A DNA stretch of 64,000 bases from an uncultured Eubacteriales bacterium (GTDB lineage Bacteria; Bacillota; Clostridia; Christensenellales; Aristaeellaceae). The stretch is taken from the NCBI GenBank assembly GCA_902781945.1, contig CACZLE010000007.1:1-64000 (forward strand), read 5' to 3'. A program made the position numbers and the translations under genes. Each line of letters begins with the position of its first letter. Position 1 is the first letter of the stretch. This document shows, piece by piece, positions 36,360-43,551 of this stretch. A model generated the notes under the pieces. It was not told the DNA's origin and did no database searches. It saw only the letters and a program-made list of their open reading frames with translations.

Positions 36360-37670
36360 ATGGCTGAGCTCTTGCGGCAGCAGCGGGAGGTGCCCGTGAC
36401 CGCGCACTGCGACGTGGCGGTGATCGGCGGCGGCCCGGCGGGAGTGGCGGCGGCGATATCCGCTGCCCGCGCCGGTATGCACACGGTGCTGATCGAACGC
36501 CTGGGCGTGCTGGGCGGCACCGCCGCCGTGGGCTATGTGAACCCCATCAGCGGCTTTTTTCAGCAGGGCCAGCGGGTGGTGGGCGGCATCGCCTGGGAGT
36601 TTGTCCAGCGCCTGCACGCGCTGGGGGCCGCGCAGATCGAGTATCCCAAGGGCCACGTGTCCTTCCACCCTGAAGCCTGGAAGCTGCTGGCCCAGCGCAT
36701 GACGCTGGAGAGCGGCGTGGAGCTGATGACCAACATGACCCTGAGCGACTGCCTGCTGAAGGGCGGGCGCGTGACCCACGTGATCCTGGACGGCAAAAGC
36801 GGCCCCGAGGCCGTGGCGGCCCGCTGCTTTATTGACGCCACGGGGGACGCGGATCTGTGCCGCCTGGCCGGGGCGGAGATGCTGTCGGAGGAGGCGGAGG
36901 GCTATCAGCCCGCTTCCCTGTGCTTCGTGCTGGAGGGGGTGGACGTCACCACCCCGCTGCTTAAGAACAGCATCCACCACACCGGCGCGGGGGGCTCCCA
37001 TTCCTCCAACGACGCCATTCACAACTATCTGAACGCCTGTGTTGCGCGGGGGGAGCTGGAGCAGTTCGGCGGCCCCTGGTTCAACGCCATGGTGCAGGGC
37101 GGCGCGGTGACCGTCAACGTGACCCGCCGGGGCGGCAACGGAGCGGATCGCCGGGATCTGACCCGCATGGAATGCCGGCTTCGGGAGGACATGTTCCGCA
37201 TCGTGGCCCTGCTCAAAAGAGAGTATCCGGAGTTCCGTTCGTGCGGCATCGCCGCCTCCGGCATCAATGCCGGTATCCGGGAGACGGCCCGAATTCGCGG
37301 CCTGGACACCGTGACCGGGGAGGATATGCTTTCCGCCCGTTCCTGGCCCTGCCCCGTGGCCCGGTGCGCCCATCCCATGGACATTCACCACGCCAGTTCC
37401 TCCGCCCAGACGGTGGATTACTATGCCAGCGCCGCCTATGTGCCCCATACGGCGCTGATCCCCCGGGGAGCGCAATCCCTGCTGGCCGCCGGGCGCTGCG
37501 TCTCCGCCGACGCCCGGGCTTACGCCACCCTGCGGGTGCAGGCCACCGTCATGGCCATCGGCGAATCCGCCGGGCTTATGGCGGCGGAGCTCTGCGACCA
37601 CGGGGAGATCGATCCCCAGCGCCTCCGGACGGCCATCCGCCAGCGGGGCGTGATCCCGGCGGGGATGTAG
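36360..37670 (+). CDS. FAD-dependent oxidoreductase (PF12831-like), short form 3
   Basis: A 436-residue flavoprotein. ATG 36360 follows GGAGGAATAAA. Motifs: VAVIGGGPAGVAAAISAARA (about 19-38), GVLGGTAAVGYVNPISGFF, FIDATGDADLCRLAGAEM near 160, GIRETARIRG near 304 and LLAAGRCVSADAR near 376. It is the last gene of the LacI-linked operon, one base after the propeller-like gene. It resembles the 45443 gene most, sharing the VNPIS/VTPIS segment and GGIxWEFxQRL. Its genuine stop codon is TAG, showing that UAG is a normal stop here. Confidence 0.88.
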   Translation: MAELLRQQREVPVTAHCDVAVIGGGPAGVAAAISAARAGMHTVLIERLGVLGGTAAVGYVNPISGFFQQGQRVVGGIAWEFVQRLHALGAAQIEYPKGHVSFHPEAWKLLAQRMTLESGVELMTNMTLSDCLLKGGRVTHVILDGKSGPEAVAARCFIDATGDADLCRLAGAEMLSEEAEGYQPASLCFVLEGVDVTTPLLKNSIHHTGAGGSHSSNDAIHNYLNACVARGELEQFGGPWFNAMVQGGAVTVNVTRRGGNGADRRDLTRMECRLREDMFRIVALLKREYPEFRSCGIAASGINAGIRETARIRGLDTVTGEDMLSARSWPCPVARCAHPMDIHHASSSAQTVDYYASAAYVPHTALIPRGAQSLLAAGRCVSADARAYATLRVQATVMAIGESAGLMAAELCDHGEIDPQRLRTAIRQRGVIPAGM

Positions 37671-38262
37671 CGTGAATGCCTGAGCGGAAGGATATTCATG
37701 GCGATTTGCACTTCACAGCGCATCATTTAATGCTTTTCCAAAATGAAAACAGATGGGGAGACGTTCGAGGCCTCCGCGGCCTCGAGCTCCGCGCCAGGAG
37801 ACTTCGCCTCCTGGACCTCAGCGGGCGAACCGGCCTAAAGACAATAACAAACAATCTGCGCCTGTAACTTGGAAGTCGTAAAGAGAGCTTCCGGGCATAA
37901 GAAAAACCGATGGCCAGCCAGAAAATGAATTGATTCATTTTCTGGTCTGTCCAACGGTTTTTCGCTGTGCGCTTTGCGCACAGCACGCCAGCGAAGCTGG
38001 CTGCCCGGAAGCGGTGGACTGCGTTATCCAAGTAACTGCGGGAAGCTGTTTGTTATTGATGTTACGCAGCTTCCGCCATTGGCGGGGTCTGGGGTGCAAC
38101 TTGCACCCCAGTGGGGTATGGGGCAACGCCCCATCGTAACCCCGTCAAATTTCTGTTTTAGAAAATCATTTTCAGAAAAATGGACTCAGACAGAAAACCA
38201 TTTTCCGAAAAATGCGGCTATAATAAGAGTGAAAGATAGATTGGACAAAAAACATCCCACGC
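37671..38262. repeat. Hairpin-rich intergenic region with palindromic element and repeat copy B
   Basis: No gene is supported in these 592 bases. In order it holds: a palindrome at 37756-37786 whose core also occurs at 15894-15927; a hairpin at 37794-37814 (CCAGGAG/CTCCTGG); repeat copy B at about 37894-38159; and a further hairpin-forming stretch 38161-38215 (AAAATGG/CCATTTT). A TATAAT lies at 38219-38224. It separates the convergent flavoprotein operon and the RpiR/MurR gene. Confidence 0.7.
37894..38159 (+). repeat. Hairpin-rich repeat element, copy B
   Basis: Aligns with 1-239. The outer stem is 37902-37909/37955-37962 and the inner stem 37918-37929/37934-37945 is a perfect 12 bp although its sequence differs from copy A, so pairing is kept while bases change. 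The hairpins at 37964-37984 and 37987-38001 are nearly identical to copy A. The middle differs: stems at 38041-38048/38067-38074, 38091-38109 and 38119-38133 replace the 184-210 hairpin. The ends CCCCGTCAAATTTCTGTTTT agree. Confidence 0.8.
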
Positions 38263-39042
38263 TCAAAGCATTTCCTGCTCCAGCAAAAGCCGTGCCGCAT
38301 CCGGTTCTTTGATCAGGGCGATATACTGGGCGATACACCGTGTAATGATCATGAGGGGAATGCGAGAGCTGAAACCGGCTTTTCTGACGCCGGGCTTGGA
38401 TGCTGAATAACCGAAAATCGTGATATCGGACAATTGCTGCAGATCAGTACCCAGCCGACAGCAGCAGGTGACCACAAAGCAGCCCACTTTGCGGGCCCGC
38501 TTCACCGCCTCGGTCAGATCGGGCGTGGTGTTGTAGAGGGTCAAAACGATGATCATATCGTCGGGTTTCAGAAATTCATCCATGCGCTCCATGATTTCGC
38601 TGTCGCAGATCACCATGGAATTGCATTTGAGGCTGATGAGCTGAACGCAGAAATATTCCGCCACGCCGCGGGAGATGCTGCGGGTCAGCAGGATCACTCG
38701 GGGAGCCTGGATGATATGCTGGGCGGCGGCCTGGATATCGTTTACGTTGATCTTTTCCACCGTGCGCACACATTCGTCGTAGCATTCGGCCAGCACGCGG
38801 TTGGCCTGGATCTGGTTATCCGTGGCGGCGTGCTCCTGCGCCAGATGAAAGCGAGCGGCGAAGAAACTGGAAAAACCGCATTTACGGATCGCCCGGGACA
38901 CGGTGGCGTTGCTCACAAAGGCGCCTTCCGCGATATCGTTGATGGATAACGAAGCGATTTTCCCTATGTTCTCATTTATAAAATCCACCACATGTATTTC
39001 AGCCGTGGTCAACGGATGCTTCGGGTCTTTGCACTCCAGCAT
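38263..39042 (-). CDS. RpiR/MurR family transcriptional regulator (HTH + SIS)
   Basis: A 259-residue regulator. The start ATG 39042 (MLECKDPKHP) is chosen because GGAGGAAGATC precedes it; the ATG at 39075 lies over the promoter. The N-terminal HTH_6 domain (ASLSINDIAEGAFVSNATVS, RAIRKCGFSSFF; about 35-70) is followed by a SIS sugar-phosphate-binding domain (PRVILLTRSISRGVAEYFCV about 118-137, and LKPDDMIIVLTLYNTTPDLT). It is divergent from the LplB/LplC/binding-protein operon starting at 39185 and very likely controls it in response to a phosphorylated sugar. Confidence 0.9.
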   Translation of the reverse strand: MLECKDPKHPLTTAEIHVVDFINENIGKIASLSINDIAEGAFVSNATVSRAIRKCGFSSFFAARFHLAQEHAATDNQIQANRVLAECYDECVRTVEKINVNDIQAAAQHIIQAPRVILLTRSISRGVAEYFCVQLISLKCNSMVICDSEIMERMDEFLKPDDMIIVLTLYNTTPDLTEAVKRARKVGCFVVTCCCRLGTDLQQLSDITIFGYSASKPGVRKAGFSSRIPLMIITRCIAQYIALIKEPDAARLLLEQEML

Positions 39043-39073
39043 GATCTTCCTCCGCTCGCGCTCAGTTTTTTTC

Positions 39074-39082
39074 ATTATACCA
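39074..39082 (-). promoter_or_regulatory. Extended -10 promoter of the RpiR/MurR gene
   Basis: TGGTATAAT on the minus strand, a perfect TATAAT with an extended TGn, 32 bases upstream of the ATG at 39042. No convincing -35. Confidence 0.6.
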
Positions 39083-39184
39083 TAGCGAAAAAAAACGCGC
39101 AAGCGAAGGGCTGACGATGCGTTCGGCGCGGCTTCACACCCGATCCCGGAAGGGGTTTTCGCGGTCAGACAGGAGGGAAAAACA

Positions 39185-40147
39185 TTGCAGTCACCGGCAC
39201 AACCCACCTACAGAGCAAAGCCTTTGGGCCAGCGCGCCGTCAGGGCGCTGCGCATGTATTGGCCGCTGTATCTGATGATCGTTCCCGGCATGATCTTCTT
39301 TCTGGTGTACAAGTACGCCCCCATGTTCGGCATCCAGATCGCCTTCAAAAATTTCTCGCTGAAAAAAGTCATTTCCGCCAGCCCTTGGCTGTGGGAGGAT
39401 GGCAAGACGTGGTTTTATTGGTTCCAGCGCTTTTTCAGAAGCCCGGCCAACACCCAGATCATCGCCAATACGCTGATCATCAGCATCGGCAAGCTGCTCG
39501 CCCAGATGATCCCGCCGCTGATCTTCGCCCTGGCCATCAGCGAGACCTGCCTCAAGCGCTATGCCCGGGTGATCCAGACCATCAGCTATCTGCCCCATTT
39601 TCTCAGCTGGGTCATCATCTTCGGCATCTGCGCCACCATGCTGGGCGAAAGCTCCGGCGTGGTGAACAACCTGATCCGCAAAATGGGCGGAGAGGCCATT
39701 CCCTTCCTCAACAACAAGGCCTATATCCGCGGCGTGCTGATCGGCACCAGCCTGTGGCAAAGCCTGGGCTGGAGCAGCATCGTATTCCTGGCGGCCATCG
39801 CGGGCATCGACACCAGCATGTACGAGGCCGCCACCATCGACGGCTGCGGACGGTTCCGCAAGATCTGGTATATCACCCTGCCCAACCTGGGCCGCATCTT
39901 CGTGGTGCTGCTGATCACCAAGGTGGGCCATATCCTGGACGGCGGTTTTGAACAGGTCTATATCTTCCTCAATGACCGCGTATCCTCTACCGCCCAGATC
40001 ATCGACACCTGGGTGTACACCCAGGGTCTGGGCAAGCAGCAGTACAGCCTGACCACGGCTGTGGGCCTGCTCAAATCGGTGCTCAGCTGCGGACTGGTGC
40101 TTGGCACCAACGCGCTGGCCAGAAAGTGGGACAGCTCACTATGGTAA
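39185..40147 (+). CDS. Polysaccharide/oligosaccharide ABC permease (LplB type)
   Basis: A 320-residue membrane protein of the LplB branch of sugar permeases, recognised by MYWPLYLMIVPGMIFFLVYK, YAPMFGIQIAFKNF and the EAA loop EAATIDGCGRFRKIWYITLP near 219. The start is TTG 39185, supported by GGAGGG seven bases upstream. It overlaps the next permease gene by 7 bases. LplB/LplC systems typically carry oligosaccharides derived from complex polysaccharides and use a shared ATPase. It is divergent from the RpiR/MurR regulator. Confidence 0.92.
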   Translation: MQSPAQPTYRAKPLGQRAVRALRMYWPLYLMIVPGMIFFLVYKYAPMFGIQIAFKNFSLKKVISASPWLWEDGKTWFYWFQRFFRSPANTQIIANTLIISIGKLLAQMIPPLIFALAISETCLKRYARVIQTISYLPHFLSWVIIFGICATMLGESSGVVNNLIRKMGGEAIPFLNNKAYIRGVLIGTSLWQSLGWSSIVFLAAIAGIDTSMYEAATIDGCGRFRKIWYITLPNLGRIFVVLLITKVGHILDGGFEQVYIFLNDRVSSTAQIIDTWVYTQGLGKQQYSLTTAVGLLKSVLSCGLVLGTNALARKWDSSLW

Positions 40148-41001
40148 AGTCAAAAAACGATCTCCTGTTTGAAATCCTGATCGCGGTGATCATCACCCTG
40201 GTGGGGCTGGCCTGCCTGATCCCCATTCTGTTTGTGATCAGCTACTCCTTCACCCCCATGGAAGAGGTGCTGCGCAACGGCGGCTTCGTACTGATCCCCC
40301 GCCACGTCACCCTGAGCGCCTACCGCTTCATGCTGAAAAACGAGATGCTCATCAGCGCCCTGCAAAACAGCGCCTTCATCACCGTTGTGGGCACCGCCAT
40401 CAACATGGTGGTCACCATGATGCTTGCCTATCCGCTGAGCAGGACCTACCTGCCGGGCCGGGGCCTGTTCATCAAGCTCATCGTGTTCACCATGATCTTC
40501 AGCGCCGGCACCATCCCCACCTACCTGGTAGTCAAGGAAACCGGCGTAATCAACAGCCTCTGGGCGCTGATCTTTCCCAGCCTGGTGACGGTGTATAACT
40601 TCATCGTCATGAAGTCCTTCTTTGAGGGCCTGCCAAACGACCTGTTTGAAAGCGCCCGCATCGACGGCGCGGGGGAATTCAAGATCCTGTTCCGCATCGT
40701 GCTGCCCCTGTCCCTGCCCATCATCACCACCATCAGCCTCTACTATGCCGTTTCCCACTGGAACGTGTACACCGCCGCCATCCTGTATATCCAGGACGCC
40801 AACAAGATGCCCTTGCAGGTCATCCTGCGCCGCATGATCGACGCCGCCCGCACCATCGACCTGAACGTGGAGGACGAGATGCCCCCGGAAACCATGCGCA
40901 TGGCCGCCGTGTGCATCGCTACCGCCCCCATCATCGTCATCTATCCCTTCATCCAGCGCTACTTTGTGCAGGGCACCCTGGCCGGGGCCGTGAAGGGCTG
41001 A
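40141..41001 (+). CDS. Oligosaccharide ABC permease (LplC / CUT1 type)
   Basis: A 286-residue membrane protein with six helices. The N-terminal FVISYSFTPMEEVLRNGGFVLIPRHVTLSA stretch is typical of LplC, and the EAA-like loop reads ESARIDGAGEFKILFRIVLP near 174. ATG 40141 overlaps the LplB-type stop by 7 bases, so translation is coupled. It ends QRYFVQGTLAGAVKG. It is the second permease of the importer whose binding protein is encoded next. Confidence 0.92.
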   Translation: MVKSKNDLLFEILIAVIITLVGLACLIPILFVISYSFTPMEEVLRNGGFVLIPRHVTLSAYRFMLKNEMLISALQNSAFITVVGTAINMVVTMMLAYPLSRTYLPGRGLFIKLIVFTMIFSAGTIPTYLVVKETGVINSLWALIFPSLVTVYNFIVMKSFFEGLPNDLFESARIDGAGEFKILFRIVLPLSLPIITTISLYYAVSHWNVYTAAILYIQDANKMPLQVILRRMIDAARTIDLNVEDEMPPETMRMAAVCIATAPIIVIYPFIQRYFVQGTLAGAVKG

Positions 41002-41065
41002 CGCCGCCGTTTCATCCGTTCTATATATGCGAAACGCATATAAAAATAAAAAGGAGCGTGTCACC

Positions 41066-42538
41066 ATGAAAAAATTGATTTCTCTGCTGCTCACCGCGGT
41101 CATGCTGCTGAGCCTGTGCGCCTTCGCCCACGCGGAGGAGCCGGTTGAGATTCGCATCGCCGTCAACACCCTGGGCAACGGCTGGCCGGCCGATCCCGCC
41201 GACGACTTCGTCTATCAGAAGATCCTCAAGGACATCGGCGTCTCCGTCAAGTTCGACCTGGTGGACAACTTCTACGAGAGCATGGGCACCCGTATGGACG
41301 TCTATGACATGTATCGCATCGACGTGGACCACCTGATCAGCTGGGGCCGTCAGGACCTGCTGCTGGATCTGGCTCCCTATAAGGACAAGGAGCTGGCCGC
41401 CTACTTTGACTGGCTGGGCGCCACCCAGCTCAATGCCGCCTATGTGGACGGCACCCTCTACGGCCTGCCCCAGCTCTACGACGGCTCCAAGAGCCAGCTG
41501 AACGTCACCGTCCGTCAGGACTGGCTGGACAAGCTGGGCCTCAAGATGCCCGAGACCGTGCAGGATCTCTATGACGTGGCTTACGCCTTCACCTTCAACG
41601 ATCCCGACGGGAATGGCCAGCAGGATACCCTGGGCCTCACCGCCCAGAAACCCGGCAATGGCGGCATCTTCCTGTTTGACACCATCATGGGCAGCTATGA
41701 TACGGCCCTGGGCAACTATATCCTGATCCGCGACGGCAAGGTGACCAACGCCCTTTTGCAGCCCGGTATGCTGGAAGGCCTGAAATGGTGCAAAAAGTTC
41801 GTGGACGCCAAGATCGTGGATAACGACGCTCTGACCACCACCGGCACCGATAAGTTCATCGCCGGTCAGGTGGGCATGAACGCCGTCACCTGGCCCGGCA
41901 TCTGGAAGCAGTATGGCCAGGACAAGATCCACGCCGTTAACCCCGACGCCGTCACCAGCTTCTTCACCACCCTCAAGAGCGAAGTGGGCGCCGAGGACGC
42001 CATGTTCACCGGCGACCTGAGCACCACCAACGTCATCATGGCCATCAACGCCGACATCAGCGAGGAAAAACTGCAGGCCGTCTTCAAGTACATCGATTAC
42101 ATCATCAGCGACGAAGGCAGCGAGCTGATCTTCTACGGCATCGAGGGCGATCACTGGGTGCGCGACGAGAACGGCGACGTCAAGATGACCGAGAACGCCA
42201 CCGCCGCCAACTACATTTCCACCTACCAGATCTTCAGCCGCAAGGAGCTGGAGTACCTGAAGGTCAAGTTCCCCGAGGCCCAGCAGGTGTTTGAGTCCAC
42301 CACCGCCGCCAACCGCATCGAAATCTACAACACCCTGGTGCTGGAGCCCGAAGAAATCTACCTGGAGGACATGGAAAGCTACGTCCGTCAGCAGCTGCTG
42401 GCCTTCATCTACGGCGAGCGCGAGCTGACCCAGGAGGAATACGACAAGTTCATCGGCGAGCTGAACGACAACTTCCAGTTTGACGTTTATATGGAAGCCG
42501 CCCATGACCAGCTGGCCGCCTACGGCCTGGTGGACTGA
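41066..42538 (+). CDS. Extracellular solute-binding protein (LplA type)
   Basis: A 490-residue exported binding protein. The signal peptide MKKLISLLLTAVMLLSLCAFAHA best fits type I cleavage before EEP; the Cys at 18 lacks a proper lipobox. A calcium-binding-like loop FNDPDGNGQQDTLGLT lies near 176-191, as in binding proteins for alginate-type or other long oligosaccharides. ATG 41066 follows AAGGAG. It is third in the operon after the two permeases, and a terminator follows. The ligand is unknown but is probably an oligosaccharide (family knowledge). Confidence 0.92.
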   Translation: MKKLISLLLTAVMLLSLCAFAHAEEPVEIRIAVNTLGNGWPADPADDFVYQKILKDIGVSVKFDLVDNFYESMGTRMDVYDMYRIDVDHLISWGRQDLLLDLAPYKDKELAAYFDWLGATQLNAAYVDGTLYGLPQLYDGSKSQLNVTVRQDWLDKLGLKMPETVQDLYDVAYAFTFNDPDGNGQQDTLGLTAQKPGNGGIFLFDTIMGSYDTALGNYILIRDGKVTNALLQPGMLEGLKWCKKFVDAKIVDNDALTTTGTDKFIAGQVGMNAVTWPGIWKQYGQDKIHAVNPDAVTSFFTTLKSEVGAEDAMFTGDLSTTNVIMAINADISEEKLQAVFKYIDYIISDEGSELIFYGIEGDHWVRDENGDVKMTENATAANYISTYQIFSRKELEYLKVKFPEAQQVFESTTAANRIEIYNTLVLEPEEIYLEDMESYVRQQLLAFIYGERELTQEEYDKFIGELNDNFQFDVYMEAAHDQLAAYGLVD

Positions 42539-42570
42539 TAACGGATCGATCCAGGACCCCAACCCACAGA

Positions 42571-42607
42571 ACGCCTGCCATGTCGCCGCGGCGTGGCAGG
42601 CGTCTTT
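42571..42607 (+). terminator. Terminator after the LplA-type gene
   Basis: A 10-bp stem ACGCCTGCCA / TGGCAGGCGT with a GC-rich loop is followed by CTTTTC. Some readthrough into the next genes is likely, because I see no separate promoter before 42658. Confidence 0.75.
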
Positions 42608-42657
42608 TCGGACATCCGCTCCCCAAAACCATTCATTCTTGTGAAAGCGAAGTGATT

Positions 42658-43536
42658 ATGATGCGCCTGGGAACCATGACATCCTTATTCTTTACCCGGA
42701 GAGGCCGGGAAGACCGCATCAGCTATCTGGAATCGGTGCGCCGCTGCCATGACGCGGGCTTCCGGGTGCTGGACGCCAACCTGTGTCCCCTGTCCCGACG
42801 GCAAACCACGCTGCACCTGGACGATTGGCGGCAGCAGGTGGATGAGATCCGAAACGAAGCGGAAAAGCTGGGGATGGTGTTTTCGCAGTCGCATCCCCCC
42901 TATCGAGGCAGACTGGACCGTCTGGAAACCGAGGAGGACCGGCAGTATTTTCGCAGCATGCTGCTGCGGGCCATCGAGATCAGCGCCATGCTGGGCGTCA
43001 AGTGGGCCGTGCTGCATCCTGAAACCGCTCCGGGCTCCAGCTGCTACGACCTGGAGGCCAACATCCGGGAAAATCAGCGGATCTATGATCAGGAGCTGGA
43101 ATTGGCCCACAAGCTGGGGGTGGGCCTGGCCTTTGAAAACATGTGTGACCGGGGCCAGCGCCGCCGCTTTGGCACCACCGCCTACGAGCTGGAAAAGCTG
43201 ATGGACGCCTGCGCTTCTCCGCTGGTGGGCATCTGCTGGGACGTGGGCCACGCCCACCGCACCAGCGAGGATCAGATTCCCGGCATCATGCGGCTGGGCA
43301 ATCGCATCAAGGCCCTGCACATTGACGACAACCACGGCGAAAAGGACCTGCACCTCATGCCCTTCCTGGGCAGCGTGCCCTGGGAGGACGTGATGCACGC
43401 CCTGTACGTGTCCGGCTGTCAGGCGGATCTGATCTACGAGATCCGCATCAACGGCAGCATGCCGGACGAACTGATGGATCTTTCCGCGCGATATTGCCGC
43501 CAGGTGGGCGAACATCTGCTGAGCCTGTACCGCTGA
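42658..43536 (+). CDS. Sugar phosphate isomerase/epimerase-family TIM barrel
   Basis: A 292-residue protein of the xylose isomerase-like TIM-barrel superfamily (PF01261). Seen: MMRLGTMTSLFF at the start, GMVFSQSHPPYRG near 75, WAVLHPETAPGS near 118, GLAFENMCDR near 157, VGICWDVGHAH near 190-200 and HIDDNHGEKDLHLMPFLG near 222-239; the Glu/Asp/His residues form a metal site. Such enzymes isomerise or epimerise keto-sugars, including 3-keto-glycoside processing in some families. The start is ATG 42658 or 42661; the ribosome binding site is weak. It leads a five-gene run with flavoproteins. Confidence 0.85.
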   Translation: MMRLGTMTSLFFTRRGREDRISYLESVRRCHDAGFRVLDANLCPLSRRQTTLHLDDWRQQVDEIRNEAEKLGMVFSQSHPPYRGRLDRLETEEDRQYFRSMLLRAIEISAMLGVKWAVLHPETAPGSSCYDLEANIRENQRIYDQELELAHKLGVGLAFENMCDRGQRRRFGTTAYELEKLMDACASPLVGICWDVGHAHRTSEDQIPGIMRLGNRIKALHIDDNHGEKDLHLMPFLGSVPWEDVMHALYVSGCQADLIYEIRINGSMPDELMDLSARYCRQVGEHLLSLYR

Positions 43537-43551
43537 ACGGGGGAAAAGGAC

